DNA of 64,000 nt from CAVXDY01 sp963721335 (lineage in GTDB: Bacteria; Actinomycetota; Thermoleophilia; Miltoncostaeales; Miltoncostaeaceae): positions 558,001 through 622,000 of the forward strand of contig CAVRIV010000002.1 in the NCBI GenBank assembly GCA_963721335.1. The letters run 5' to 3'. Positions 52,053-61,845 of the stretch are shown piece after piece. The position numbers were made by a program, and so were the translations under genes. Under the pieces are notes generated by a model that was not told where the DNA came from, did not search any database, and saw nothing but the letters and a program-made list of their open reading frames with translations. The first letter of the stretch is position 1. Each line of letters opens with the position of its first letter.

Positions 52053-53138
52053 ATGAGCACCGACAACGCGCGCCTGGTCGAGCAGATCTCGCGTACCCGC
52101 GCCGAGCTGGCGGAGGCGCTCGCCGATCCGGAGCTGACGTCCGACCGCGCGCGCTACGCGGCGGTCACCCGGCGCTGGTCGCATCTGGCCGAGGCGTTCG
52201 ACCTGGCCGCGCGCTTCGAGGACGCCGAGGGCCGCGTCCGCGAGGCCGAGGCGATGCTCGCCGAGGATGACGACCCCGAGGTGCGCGGGCTGCTGGAGGA
52301 GGCGCAGGAGGATCTCGAGTCGCTCGGCGCACGCATCCGGGAGGCCATGATCGAGCCCGACCCCGACGACGACCGCAACACGATCGTCGAGATCCGGGCG
52401 GGCACCGGCGGCGAGGAGGCGGCGCTGTTCGCGCGCGATCTCCTCGACGTCTACACGCGCTACGCGGAGTCCAGCGGGCTGAAGGTGGAGCTGCTCTCGG
52501 CCGCCGAGGCCGACGCGGGCGGCCTGCGCGAGGTGACGCTGGCCGTGAAGGGCTCCGGCGCCTTCGCGGTCTTCAAGCACGAGGCGGGCGTCCACCGCGT
52601 GCAGCGCGTGCCGGCCACCGAGAGCCAGGGGCGCCTCCACACGTCCACCGCCACGGTGGCGGTCCTGCCCGAGGTCGAGGACGTCGACGTCTCGATCGAT
52701 CCGAACGACGTGAAGCGCGACGTCTACCGGTCCAGCGGCCCGGGGGGGCAGAGCGTCAACACCACCGACTCCGCGGTCCGGCTGACCCACCTCCCCACCC
52801 AGATCGTGGTCTCGATGCAGGACGAGAAGAGCCAGCTCCAGAACTACGAGCGCGCGATGCGGGTGCTCCGCGCCCGCCTCTACGAGCGGAGGCAGGCCGA
52901 GCAGGACGCGGAGCTCTCGGCGGCCCGGCGGTCGCAGCTCGGATCGGGCGACCGCTCCGAGAAGGTGCGGACCTACAACTACCCCCAGAACCGGGTCACC
53001 GACCACCGCGTCGGCATCACCGTCCCCCTGCGCGAGCAGGTGCTGGCCGGGCAGCTGGGGGCGTTCACCGAGGCCCTGCGCGCCCAGGAGCGCCAGCGGC
53101 GGTTGGAGGACCAGGCGATCGCGCAGGCGCCGGCGTGA
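52053..53138 (+). CDS. prfA: Peptide chain release factor 1
   Basis: A 361-aa class I release factor reading UAA and UAG. The stop-codon recognition loop shows PATESQGRLHTSTATVAV; the catalytic GGQ lies at about 231-233 in SSGPGGQSVNTTDSAVR, whose Gln is methylated by PrmC encoded nearby. The N-terminal helical domain is somewhat divergent. Ends with a 4-bp GTGA overlap with the next gene. Confidence 0.96.
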   Translation: MSTDNARLVEQISRTRAELAEALADPELTSDRARYAAVTRRWSHLAEAFDLAARFEDAEGRVREAEAMLAEDDDPEVRGLLEEAQEDLESLGARIREAMIEPDPDDDRNTIVEIRAGTGGEEAALFARDLLDVYTRYAESSGLKVELLSAAEADAGGLREVTLAVKGSGAFAVFKHEAGVHRVQRVPATESQGRLHTSTATVAVLPEVEDVDVSIDPNDVKRDVYRSSGPGGQSVNTTDSAVRLTHLPTQIVVSMQDEKSQLQNYERAMRVLRARLYERRQAEQDAELSAARRSQLGSGDRSEKVRTYNYPQNRVTDHRVGITVPLREQVLAGQLGAFTEALRAQERQRRLEDQAIAQAPA

Positions 53139-53788
53139 CCCCGAACCCCGACCTCCTGCGCATCGAGTTCCTGGGCATCACCGCCCACCACGACGAGGTG
53201 GAGATGCCGCGCGAGGACCTCGCGCTCTTCTTCGCCGGGCTCAGCGGCCCGTATGCCCTGACGCGCCTCGAGTACCACTCCGACGCGGGCGCCACGTTCT
53301 CGGGCCCCGACGGCGCCGAGTGCGTCCTGCGCCCGGGTCAGATCGCCTCGTGCGGCGTGACCTCCCTCGGCTACCGCGAGGGCCTCGGCCGCGTGTGCGG
53401 GCTGCTCTCGGAGGCCGTGGAGCGCTACGCGATCGGCCCGCTCTGGGTGGACGACGTCACCCTGGTGGCCGTCTGGGACGTGGAGGACGCCGAGTCCGCG
53501 CGCGAGCTGCTGGTGGGGAGCATGCTCCAGGTCGACGAGGAGCGGCTCGACCTGCTCGGGGGGGACGACGTGTCGCTGGGGCTGCGCATCTGGCGCCGGG
53601 CGGGCGACTCCGCTCTGGAGGTCGCGATCGAGCCCATGCACTCCGAGCCGTCCAAGGTCTACATCCGGCTCGTGCAGAGCCAGAGCGAGCCGATGGATGC
53701 GGCGTCGGTCGTCGAGGCCGCCGACTCCGTCCACGACTTCCTCCAGGGCCCCCTCAAGTCGTTCGTGCTCGCCCGCGCGCGCCGCTGA
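53135..53788 (+). CDS. Protein of unknown function between prfA and prmC
   Basis: A 217-aa soluble protein, GTG start overlapping the prfA stop. It begins LRIEFLGITAHHDEVEMPREDLALFFAGLSGPYALTRLEY-type alpha/beta sequence, has SMLQVDEERLDLLGGDDVSLGLRIWRR in the centre and a C-terminal helix DSVHDFLQGPLKSFVL. No signal, membrane segment or known motif. Its place inside the termination-factor cluster, coupled to prfA and 15 bp before prmC, suggests a translation-related role, but this is inference. Confidence 0.6.
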   Translation: MTPNPDLLRIEFLGITAHHDEVEMPREDLALFFAGLSGPYALTRLEYHSDAGATFSGPDGAECVLRPGQIASCGVTSLGYREGLGRVCGLLSEAVERYAIGPLWVDDVTLVAVWDVEDAESARELLVGSMLQVDEERLDLLGGDDVSLGLRIWRRAGDSALEVAIEPMHSEPSKVYIRLVQSQSEPMDAASVVEAADSVHDFLQGPLKSFVLARARR

Positions 53789-53803
53789 CGGACTGACGCC
53801 GAG

Positions 53804-54667
53804 ATGGGCGCGGCCGACCCGCCCCTCACCATCGCCGAGGTCCTGCGGCGCAGCACCGCGTACCTGTCCGAGCGCGGGTCCCCGTCGCCCCGGCTCGACG
53901 CCGACCTGCTGCTGGCCCACGCCCTGGGCGTGGAGCGGCTGCGCCTCTACACCGACTCGGAGCGCCCGCTGACGCCGCCCGAGCTGGCCCGGGCCCGCGA
54001 CCTCCTGGCCCGCCGCGGCCGCCGCGAGCCGGTGGCCTACCTCACCGGCGAGCGGGCCTTCCGCCGCATGAGCCTGCGCGTCGGGCCGCGCGTGCTGGTG
54101 CCCCGGCCCGAGACCGAGGCGCTGGTGGAATGGGCCCTCGAGGTGGCGCCGTCCGGCGCGGCCGTGGCCGACTGGGGGTCCGGCAGCGGCGCGGTCGCGC
54201 TCGCCCTGGCCGGCGAGGGGGACGGCCTGCGGGTGACCGGGCTGGAGCGCTCCCCGGAGGCCCTGGAGGCGGCGCGCGACAACGGAGCCCGCCTGGGCCT
54301 GGAGGTGGAGTGGCTCCGCTCGGACGGCTTCGCCGCGGTCGCCGGGCGCCGCTTCGCGGTGATCGCCGCGAACCCGCCCTACCTCTCCGAGGCCGACCTC
54401 GCGGCCGCCCCGCCGGAGCTGGCGTTCGAGCCGGCCGAGGCGCTCGTCGCGGGCCCCACGGGGCTGGAGGCCATCGACCGGATCGCGGCCGAGGCGCCGG
54501 AGCACCTCGAGCCCGGCGGCTGGGTGCTGATCGAGGTGGGCGACGGCCAGGCGCCGGCCGCCGAGAGTGCCCTCCGCTCCGCCGGGCTCGCAGAGGTGGC
54601 GCGACGGGCCGACCTCGCGGGGGTCGACCGGGTCGTCGGCGGCCGCGCCGATCCGACGGCGGCGTGA
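53804..54667 (+). CDS. prmC: Release factor glutamine methyltransferase
   Basis: A 287-aa SAM-dependent enzyme that methylates the GGQ glutamine of release factors. The N-terminal helical domain (DADLLLAHALGVERL) precedes the Rossmann domain with VLVPRPETEALVEWAL, WGSGSGAVALALA (SAM site) and the catalytic NPPYLS. Encoded downstream of its substrate prfA. Ends GTGA overlapping tsaC. Confidence 0.95.
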   Translation: MGAADPPLTIAEVLRRSTAYLSERGSPSPRLDADLLLAHALGVERLRLYTDSERPLTPPELARARDLLARRGRREPVAYLTGERAFRRMSLRVGPRVLVPRPETEALVEWALEVAPSGAAVADWGSGSGAVALALAGEGDGLRVTGLERSPEALEAARDNGARLGLEVEWLRSDGFAAVAGRRFAVIAANPPYLSEADLAAAPPELAFEPAEALVAGPTGLEAIDRIAAEAPEHLEPGGWVLIEVGDGQAPAAESALRSAGLAEVARRADLAGVDRVVGGRADPTAA

Positions 54668-55317
54668 GCGCCGACCTCCTCGCGGTGCGGCGGGCGCTGC
54701 TCGGCGGCGGGGTCGTCGTCGTCCCCACCGACACGGTCTACGGGCTCGCGGCCGCGCTGGACGTGCCGGCCGGCGTGGCGGCGCTGTACGCCCTGAAGGG
54801 ACGGCCGCGGTCGCAGCCGAGTCAGGTGCTGCTGCTCGGGCCCGCGCTCGTCGAGGAGGCGATCGCGGCGCTCGACCCGCTCACCCGCGCCGCGGCCGCG
54901 GCGCTCCTGCCCGGCCCGGTCACCTGCCTGGTGCCCGACCCGGAGGGGCGCTACGCGGCCGCGGCGGGCGACGCCCCCGGGACGGTGGGCCTGCGCGCGC
55001 CCGCGCCGGGCCCGTTGGCCGCGCTCGGACTGCCCCTGGTCGCCACGAGCGCCAACGAGCCGGGCGGGCCGGACCCGGCGAGGCTCGAGGAGGTCCCGGC
55101 CGGCCTCCTCCGGGGCGCCGCCGCGACCTTCGACGCGGGACCCCTCCCGGGCACCGCGTTGACGGTCGTGGACCTGCGCCCGCTGGCCGCCGGCGGGGCC
55201 GCGACCCTCGTGCGTCCCGGGCCCGATCCGGGGGGCGTGGCGCGCGCGCTGGCGGGCGCCGGAGCCCGGCTCGACGTCGTGCCCGGGGTGTACCCTCGAA
55301 CCTCTTCAACCCCCTGA
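54664..55317 (+). CDS. tsaC: Threonylcarbamoyl-AMP synthase (YrdC/Sua5 domain)
   Basis: A 217-aa YrdC-domain enzyme making threonylcarbamoyl-AMP for the t6A37 tRNA modification. It has GGVVVVPTDTVYGLAAAL (about 14-31), YALKGRP, LLPGPVTCLVP, TVGLRAP and VATSANEPGGP, the standard blocks. It lacks the extra Sua5 C-terminal domain. GTG start coupled to prmC; glyA follows 14 bp later. Confidence 0.93.
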   Translation: MSADLLAVRRALLGGGVVVVPTDTVYGLAAALDVPAGVAALYALKGRPRSQPSQVLLLGPALVEEAIAALDPLTRAAAAALLPGPVTCLVPDPEGRYAAAAGDAPGTVGLRAPAPGPLAALGLPLVATSANEPGGPDPARLEEVPAGLLRGAAATFDAGPLPGTALTVVDLRPLAAGGAATLVRPGPDPGGVARALAGAGARLDVVPGVYPRTSSTP

Positions 55318-55331
55318 TCCGGGAGCGGCGC

Positions 55332-56624
55332 GTGAGCTTCACCGACTTCGACAGCTACCTGTCCCAGGACATCTCGGTGGTGGATCCGGAGATCGCGCGC
55401 CTCCTGCGTGCCGAGCTCGACCGCGAGAGCGAGACGCTCGAGATGATCGCCAGCGAGAACTTCACGAGCCAGGCGGTTCTCCAGGCGGTCGGATCGGTGC
55501 TCACCAACAAGTACGCCGAGGGCCTTCCGGGCCGGCGCTACTACGGCGGCTGCGAGGTGGTGGACCAGGTCGAGCAGCTCGCCATCGACCGCGCCAAGGC
55601 CGTCTTCGGGGCGGCGCACGCCAACGTGCAGCCGCACTCGGGCTCCACCGCCAACGAGGCCGCCTACCGCTCCGTGCTGAAGATCGGCGACCGGGTCCTG
55701 GCGATGGCCCTCTCGCACGGCGGGCACCTGTCGCACGGCCTGAAGGTCAACTTCTCCGGCGGCCTCTACGAGTTCCAGCACTACGGCGTGCGCCGCGGGG
55801 ACTGCCGGATCGACATGGACCAGGTGCGCGACATGGCGAAGGAGTCCCGCCCCGCGCTGATCGTGGCCGGCGCCTCCGCCTATCCGCGGATCATGGACTT
55901 CGCCGCCTTCCGCGAGATCGCCGACGAGGTGGGCGCGCTTCTGATGGTCGACATGGCCCACATCGCCGGACTGGTCGCGGCGGGCCTGCACCCCACGCCG
56001 GTGGGCGTCGCCGACCTGGTGACGACCACGACGCACAAGACCCTCGGCGGACCGCGGGCGGGGATCGTGCTGTGCTCCGAGGAGCTGGCGACCGCGGTCG
56101 ACCGCGCCGTGTTCCCCGGCCTCCAGGGCGGGCCGCTGATGCACGTCATCGCGGGCAAGGCCGTCGCGCTGGGCCACGCGCTCACGCCCGAGTTCCAGGC
56201 TCGCCAGGAGCAGGTCGTGGCGAACTGTCGCGCGCTCGCGGCCGAGCTGGCCGAGGGCGGCCTCGCGCTCGTGAGCGGCGGCACCGACACCCACCTCCTG
56301 CTGGTGGACCTCTCGGACACGTCCCTCACCGGCGCCGACGGTGAGGAGCGCCTGGACCGCGCCGGGATCACGGTCAACAAGAACGGCGTGCCGTTCGACG
56401 AGCGCCCCCCGACGGTCACCTCGGGCCTGCGCATCGGGACCCCCGCCCTCACCACGCGCGGCCTGGGCGAGGACGAGATGCGCGAGATCGGGCAGGTCAT
56501 CGTCGCCGCGCTCGGCGAGGACGTCTCGGACGCCGCCCTCGAGGCTCTGCGCGCCCGCTCTCGGGCGGTGGGCGAGCGCTTCCCGCTCTACCCGAACCTG
56601 CTGGCGGCCTCCGCGGTCACCTAG
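55332..56624 (+). CDS. glyA: Serine hydroxymethyltransferase
   Basis: A 430-aa PLP enzyme converting serine and tetrahydrofolate to glycine and methylene-THF. It shows ETLEMIASENFTSQAV, TNKYAEGLPGRRYYGG, NVQPHSGSTANEAAYRSV and VTTTTHKTLGGPRAG with the PLP Lys at about 236. GTG start with GGGAG 7-8 nt upstream. End of the conserved series here; upp, its common next neighbour, is displaced by 7 kb. Confidence 0.96.
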   Translation: MSFTDFDSYLSQDISVVDPEIARLLRAELDRESETLEMIASENFTSQAVLQAVGSVLTNKYAEGLPGRRYYGGCEVVDQVEQLAIDRAKAVFGAAHANVQPHSGSTANEAAYRSVLKIGDRVLAMALSHGGHLSHGLKVNFSGGLYEFQHYGVRRGDCRIDMDQVRDMAKESRPALIVAGASAYPRIMDFAAFREIADEVGALLMVDMAHIAGLVAAGLHPTPVGVADLVTTTTHKTLGGPRAGIVLCSEELATAVDRAVFPGLQGGPLMHVIAGKAVALGHALTPEFQARQEQVVANCRALAAELAEGGLALVSGGTDTHLLLVDLSDTSLTGADGEERLDRAGITVNKNGVPFDERPPTVTSGLRIGTPALTTRGLGEDEMREIGQVIVAALGEDVSDAALEALRARSRAVGERFPLYPNLLAASAVT

Positions 56625-56750
56625 CCGACCTCCGGCGAAATTGGCGTTTTCGTCCCTCCGGCCTCGGACGGAGTGTCAGGCCGTGTGAGGAGTCTGTGAC
56701 GGAACCGTTGAGTTGCCCCTCCGGCGGGCGACGGGGCGCGGGCGCGCGGC

Positions 56751-56756
56751 TAGGTT
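56751..56756 (+). promoter_or_regulatory. Candidate leaderless -10 box of the GH26-like gene
   Basis: TAGGTT, 8 nt before the ATG at 56765; no ribosome binding site is seen. Confidence 0.5.
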
Positions 56757-56764
56757 GCGCGCCA

Positions 56765-57745
56765 ATGACTCCCCCCCGGACGCTCCATCGGCGCTCGGCT
56801 CTGAGCGGCGCGATCATTCCCCTCGCGTGCGTCGCCGGAGCCCTCGCCGGGACGTTCGGGGTGGGGGTCGGAGCATCGCCCGCCGCCGCGGCGCGCATCG
56901 AGGTCGGGGTGTACCAGGACGACCCCGCCGCCGGCGTTCCCGCCCTCACGAAGACCGTCGGGAGACGGGCGACGCGGGTGATCTCGACCTACGTCACCGG
57001 CGGCAAGCTGGTGGAGCCGTCGGTCGTGTCGCTCGCCCGCCGCACGCACGCGCGCCTGATGGTGAGCTGGATGCCCGACAGCGGCAAGGAGGGCGCCAAG
57101 CAGCCCCGCTTCAAGCTCTCGCGGGTGCAGCGCGGGTCGCAGAACCGCGGGCTCGTGGCCCTCACGAAGCAGCTCCGGAACCTCAAGCCCGCTCCCATCC
57201 TGCGCCCGATGCCGGAGCCCAACACGCCCTGGTACGCCTGGTCGGGCACGGTCAACGGCAACACGCCGGCGGCCTACGTGGCGGCCTGGAAGCAGGTGCG
57301 CAGGGTCGTGCGGAACGCCGGCGGCAAGCGGATCCGCCTGCTGTGGGCGCCCTACGCGCGGAGCGTGCCGGCGACGCCCGAGAACGCCATCGCGGCCTAC
57401 TTCCCGGGCGCCGCGCAGGTCGATCTGGTGGGCACGAGCGGGTACAACTTCGGCGCCCAGGGCGGCCTGGCCTGGACGGAGCCCGCCGCCCTCTTCGAGG
57501 ACGCCTACCGCGAGATCTCGGCGCTGAGCCCGGCCCCGTTCTGGATCGCGGAGACCGGCTCGACCGCGCTCGGAGGCAGCAAGGCGCAGTGGATCGGCCG
57601 CCTCGGGACGCTGCAGACGGCCATCCCGAACCTGGCCGGCCTGGTGTGGTTCGACGTGCGCGACCGCAACGGTGACTTCCGCATCGGGGCGAAGAAGACC
57701 ACGCGCCTCGCCTTCTCGAAGTTCGTCTTCCGGAGAGGGGTATGA
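56765..57745 (+). CDS. Secreted GH26-like glycoside hydrolase
   Basis: A 326-aa exported protein with an N-terminal signal (RRSALSGAIIPLACVAGALAG, possibly cleaved at ASPAAAA, about 40). The mature domain resembles GH26 (beta-mannanase clan A): RPMPEPNTPWYAWSG is the acid/base Glu region and PAPFWIAETGSTALGGSKAQWI carries the nucleophile Glu, with LLWAPYARSVPATP between. Substrate may be a mannan-, xylan- or glucan-type surface polysaccharide. Coupled by ATGA to the DUF1800 gene. Confidence 0.75.
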   Translation: MTPPRTLHRRSALSGAIIPLACVAGALAGTFGVGVGASPAAAARIEVGVYQDDPAAGVPALTKTVGRRATRVISTYVTGGKLVEPSVVSLARRTHARLMVSWMPDSGKEGAKQPRFKLSRVQRGSQNRGLVALTKQLRNLKPAPILRPMPEPNTPWYAWSGTVNGNTPAAYVAAWKQVRRVVRNAGGKRIRLLWAPYARSVPATPENAIAAYFPGAAQVDLVGTSGYNFGAQGGLAWTEPAALFEDAYREISALSPAPFWIAETGSTALGGSKAQWIGRLGTLQTAIPNLAGLVWFDVRDRNGDFRIGAKKTTRLAFSKFVFRRGV

Positions 57746-59157
57746 GCCCCCGGCTGAAGCGGGCGCCGCGCCGCCGCCGCCTCTCGCGCCCGGCGGCCGG
57801 GGGAGCCCAGGCCGCCCTGACCGAGGCGATGGTCGACCGGCTGATGTGGCGCGCCGGCTTCGGTCCCGACGAGGCGGGCCGGGCGGCGCTGAAGGGCCTC
57901 TCGCTGCACGTCGCCGTTGACCGGCTGATCTCCGCGCCCCAGACGCCCACGGGCCCGCCGGCCACGCGAGCGGACGGCACGCCGCTGAAGCCGTACCTGT
58001 CCGACACCGACCTGGTGCTCGCCTGGTGCGACCAGATGCTGCGCACGGGCAACCCCCTGGTCGAGCGCCTCACCTTCTTCTGGCACCGCCATTTCGCCAC
58101 GCAGCGCATCGAGGTGTCGCCCCCGCAGCTCATGGTGACGCAGACGGCGCTCTTCCGGCGCTACTCGGACCTGAAGGCGTTCCCCACGGCCAACTTCCGC
58201 ACCCTCGTCTACGAGATGGGGGAGGGACCGGCGATGCTGCGCTTCCTCACGGGGGAGGACAGCACCAAGCGGAACGTCAACGAGAACTACGGACGTGAGC
58301 TGATGGAGCTGTTCTGCCTCGGCGTGACCAACGCCGCGGGCGCTCCGAACTACACGGAGGTCGACGTCCGGGAGGCCGCGCGCGCGTCCACCGGCTGGAC
58401 GATCAACGACGACAACCCGGACGCCGTGACCGCCGTGTTCGACAAGACCCGCTGGGACGACGGCCAGAAGACGGTCCTCGGGAAGACCGGCGCCTTCGGG
58501 CACCGGGAGCTGGTGGACGTGGTGCTCGCCCACCCGAGCCACGCGCCGTTCCTCGTCACGAAGCTCTGGCACGAGTTCATCCCGACGGCGCCGAGCGCGG
58601 CCACGGTGCGCGACCTGGCGAACGTCTACCTCGCGTCCAAGCTGCGCATCAAGCCGCTGGTGCGGCGCATCCTGACCCACCCCGCCATGCTCGACTCCAT
58701 CAAGGAGCCGAACATGATCAAGCCGCCGGTCGTCTACGCGATCGGGATCATGCGGGCGCTCGGCCTGCCCATCAGGGACAACGCGCTCTACAACGCCCTG
58801 AACGCGATGGGGCAGTTGCCGTACTTCCCGCCCACCGTGGCGGGGTGGGAGGGCGGCCCCGCGTGGCTCAACACGAACACCGCGCTCTCGCGGTTCGCGC
58901 TCGCCAACAGGCTGCTCAGCCTGAAGTACGCGACCATGCCCACGAAGGCGCCGGAGGACGAGCCGTCGGAGACGCCCAAGCAGGCGTTCCAGCGCGCCCA
59001 CGCGGCGGTCGGCCGCCCCTGGCTCGCCAAGGGCACGATCAGCTCGCTGCAGTACTACGCGGCGCACGCCAGGGCGGCCTCCTCGGGTGACCGCATCGCA
59101 CGTCAGCGCGTCCTGCGCGCGTTCATGCTCGCCGGCCCCGACGCACAGGTGATGTGA
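57742..59157 (+). CDS. DUF1800-family protein
   Basis: A 471-aa member of the DUF1800 family (function unknown), usually encoded next to DUF1501 proteins. Typical parts are LMWRAGFGPDEAGRAAL, RLTFFWHRHFATQ (His-rich, about 111-123), NENYGRELMELFCLGV, YTEVDVREAARASTGWTI and YFPPTVAGWEGGPAWLNT. The basic N-terminus (RLKRAPRRRRLSRPAAG) lacks a clear signal peptide. Start overlaps the GH26-like gene and stop overlaps DUF1501, so all three are translationally linked. Confidence 0.9.
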   Translation: MSPRLKRAPRRRRLSRPAAGGAQAALTEAMVDRLMWRAGFGPDEAGRAALKGLSLHVAVDRLISAPQTPTGPPATRADGTPLKPYLSDTDLVLAWCDQMLRTGNPLVERLTFFWHRHFATQRIEVSPPQLMVTQTALFRRYSDLKAFPTANFRTLVYEMGEGPAMLRFLTGEDSTKRNVNENYGRELMELFCLGVTNAAGAPNYTEVDVREAARASTGWTINDDNPDAVTAVFDKTRWDDGQKTVLGKTGAFGHRELVDVVLAHPSHAPFLVTKLWHEFIPTAPSAATVRDLANVYLASKLRIKPLVRRILTHPAMLDSIKEPNMIKPPVVYAIGIMRALGLPIRDNALYNALNAMGQLPYFPPTVAGWEGGPAWLNTNTALSRFALANRLLSLKYATMPTKAPEDEPSETPKQAFQRAHAAVGRPWLAKGTISSLQYYAAHARAASSGDRIARQRVLRAFMLAGPDAQVM

Positions 59158-60651
59158 TGACCCAGGAGTTCGATCCCGACGACGTGGTCCAGGTGCCGGC
59201 GATGGACCCGGGTGAGGCCGAGGCCATCCGCTGCGCCGACTGCGCCCGCTCCGACAGCCTCGTCTCCGGCCTCGATCCCGTTGACCGGATGCCGATCCCG
59301 GTCGAGGCGGCCGTGGGCTTCCCCGACGGGGTGCCTCGGGCCAAGGGGCTGAACCGTCGCGACTTCTTCCGCACCGGAGCCCTGGGCGTCGCGTCGATCT
59401 ACGCGGCCAGCCGCATCGACTGGACGCGGGCCTTCGAGGCGGCGGTGGCCGAGGGCGCGGACAACGGCAACCAGCTCGTGATGATCTTCCTGAACGGCGG
59501 CAACGACGGCCTCAACACGGTCGTCCCGATCTCGGACTTCGCCACCTACACGGCGAAGCGGCCGAACCTCGCCCGGATCCAGGGTCCCTCGACCCCGACC
59601 CAGGTGGGCAGCACGGTCATGCCCGGCACGGGCGGCGCGAGCGCGTGGGCCAACGTCGGCGTCTCCGGCGTGGGCAACAACGGCGACACGATGGGGTTCG
59701 ACACGCTCTGGGGAGACGGCTCCGGCGGCGCCGGGTCCGACCTGGCCGTGTGGCCCGCGGCCGACTACACGCCGGCCAACCGCTCGCACTTCGACAGCCG
59801 CGACTACTGGTTCGCCGGCGCGCTCCAGAAGATGACCACCGGGTGGCTCGGCCGCTGGCTCGACCTCTACGGATCGACCGACAACCCCCTCCAGGCGGTG
59901 TCCCTCGACTCCAGCATCTCCAAGCAGATCCGCACCGTGAAGGCGCCGGTGAGCGCGGTGACCAGCCTCACGGGGGTCGACTTCCGGGTCGACAACGTCC
60001 CGGCAGCGCTGGCGAACCCCACGGAGCAGATGGCGCCGCTGTCGCTGGTCCCGGCGGGCGCCGGCAACGTCGAGCTCGCGCGCTCGCGCGACGTCTTCGG
60101 GAGGACGGTCCAGGTGTCGCGCTCGTTGCGCACCCTGGCCGGCGCGCCGTCCGCCGGCGGCTATCCCAACTCGAACCTGTCCCAGCGCCTCCAGCTCGCG
60201 GCGATCCTTCTGTCGGCGGGCCTCGGCGTCAAGGTCGTGACCATCGACTGGGGTTCCTTCGACACTCACGGCAACCAGCTCCAGAGCCAGGACGCCCAGC
60301 TCTCCACGCTCTCCCGGGCGCTCGCCGCGTTCAAGGCGGACCTCACCGCCCGCGGCGTCGAGGGGCGGGTGATGACCGTGGTCTTCTCGGAGTTCGGACG
60401 GCGGGTCGAGTCGAACAACACCGGCACCGACCACGGGGCGGGCGGGCTGATGATGGCGATGGGGTCGGCCGTCCGCGGAGGCATGCGCGGCGAGTTCCCC
60501 GGCCTCCACGACCCTCGACCGCGGCGACGTGCGCGTGACCACCGACTTCCGGTCCGTCTACAGCTCGGTCGTGTCCGAGTGGCTGGGGGGTGACCCCCGC
60601 GCGGTCATCCCCGGCGGCCCGTTCTCGCTCGGGGGTCCGCTGGTCGGGTGA
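59154..60651 (+). CDS. DUF1501-family Tat-exported protein (one apparent frameshift)
   Basis: About 498 residues when repaired. A twin-arginine signal LNRRDFFRTGALGVAS lies unusually far in (about 64-79), behind a Cys-containing head (IRCADCARSDS). The main domain belongs to DUF1501, related to the alkaline-phosphatase/sulfatase fold: MIFLNGGNDGLNTVVP, VVTIDWGSFDTHGNQ, FSEFGRRVESN and TDHGAGGLMMAMGSAV. Near 60508 the frame changes and continues TTLDRGDVRVTTDFRSVYSS to a stop at 60651; length is 3n+1. GTG start overlaps DUF1800; end overlaps the cupredoxin gene. Confidence 0.9.
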
Positions 60652-61175
60652 TGCACGGCCCTCCCAGGGCCCGCATCGCGCTGGCCCTCGTCTGCCTCTC
60701 CACCGTGGCCGCCGCCACGGCGGTGGCCGCGCCCCGCATCCACCGCACCACGCTTCCGCCGCCGCCGACCCCGCCGCGGCTGCCCACCTCCCTGGGCGTG
60801 GACGAGGGCGAATGGATCGTCGTGCCCTCCAAGAAGGTGGTGGCGGCGGGCCAGGTGTCGTTCCACGTCAACAACCGGGGGATGGACGACCACGACTTCA
60901 GCATCGTCGACGGGACGGGGACCCTGCGGCAGGTCTACCTGGCGCCGGGGACCGACGGCACCGTGACGGCCACCCTCACGCCGGGGCGCTACCGGATCTA
61001 CTGCTCGCTGTTCGCCGGGACCCCCGACTCCCACGAGGCTCTGGGGATGGTGAGCTACGTGGACGCCAGGACCGATCCGGCGCCCGCGGTCACGCAGAGA
61101 TCGCGCCGGGCCGCCCAGCGGCGGGGGCGCGCCGCGGAGCACCGGCAGCGGGGCCCTCAGGGTCCGACGGCGTAG
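60648..61175 (+). CDS. Exported cupredoxin (type-1 copper) protein
   Basis: A 175-aa protein with a Sec signal (about 1-28), a Pro-rich linker and a cupredoxin domain. Copper ligands are visible: His82 in DDHDFS, Cys119 in IYCSLF, His129 in DSHEAL and Met134. It ends in an Arg/Gln-rich tail. Likely an electron carrier or copper-binding partner for the upstream exported proteins. Start GTG overlaps the DUF1501 stop, giving a four-gene coupled operon. Its end overlaps the convergent methyltransferase by 19 bp. Confidence 0.85.
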   Translation: MMHGPPRARIALALVCLSTVAAATAVAAPRIHRTTLPPPPTPPRLPTSLGVDEGEWIVVPSKKVVAAGQVSFHVNNRGMDDHDFSIVDGTGTLRQVYLAPGTDGTVTATLTPGRYRIYCSLFAGTPDSHEALGMVSYVDARTDPAPAVTQRSRRAAQRRGRAAEHRQRGPQGPTA

Positions 61176-61831
61176 AGGCGCAGGTAGGCCCGCGCTCCCT
61201 CGTCGCGCCCCGGGCGCAGGCGTCCCGCGGTCCGCACGAGCCGGATCCGCCCCGTGGCCAGGAGCCGGTCGTGCTCCTGGGGGTTCAGGTAGATCAGCCG
61301 CACCGTTCGGGGGCGCCGGTTGACCGAGGCGATCAGGTTGGCGATGACGGCATCGAAGGTCGCGCCGCGAAAGGCGTTGTAGAGGTAGACGACCGTGACC
61401 TCGTCGGGGATCCGGTAGTCGAGCGCATCGGCGGTGACCAGCTCGACCTGGCGGCAGCGCCGCCGGTGCCGGCCCTGAGCCAGGTTGCGGCGCGCGATCG
61501 CCGTCAGCGTCTCGGAGACCTCCACCCCGATCACCTTCCCGAAGGGGTAGCGGGCGGCGAGCAGGACGATCCGGCCCTTCCCCGAGCCGAGGTCCAGGAA
61601 CACGTCCGCCGGCCCCACCTCGCCGGGCCTCAGCATCCGGCGCAGGTCGAGCCAGCCGGACCCCTCGTAGCCCTCGCGCTCGAAGTCGGGCAGGTCCAGC
61701 TCCTCGAGCTCGACGATGCCTCGCGTGTCGACGTTGAGCGCCCGGTCGAGAAGCGCCACCGCCGCGCCTCGCAGACGCCCGAGCCGACGGCGAACCGCAC
61801 GAGGGAGGGTCATCGTGGTCCGGGAGTCCAT
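61157..61831 (-). CDS. SAM-dependent methyltransferase (FAM173/DOT1-like fold)
   Basis: A 224-aa methyltransferase. The SAM motif is VFLDLGSGKGRIVLLAA (about 78-94), then VIGVEVSETL, VTADALDY and VVYLYNAFRG in place of the catalytic NPPY-type loop. DLGSGKGR followed by YLYN resembles small lysine methyltransferases of the FAM173 type as well as small-molecule enzymes. Basic helical N-terminus. An upstream in-frame ATG at 61852 is an alternative start. Confidence 0.75.
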   Translation of the reverse strand: MDSRTTMTLPRAVRRRLGRLRGAAVALLDRALNVDTRGIVELEELDLPDFEREGYEGSGWLDLRRMLRPGEVGPADVFLDLGSGKGRIVLLAARYPFGKVIGVEVSETLTAIARRNLAQGRHRRRCRQVELVTADALDYRIPDEVTVVYLYNAFRGATFDAVIANLIASVNRRPRTVRLIYLNPQEHDRLLATGRIRLVRTAGRLRPGRDEGARAYLRLYAVGP

Positions 61832-61845
61832 GAGCCGATTGCCGG

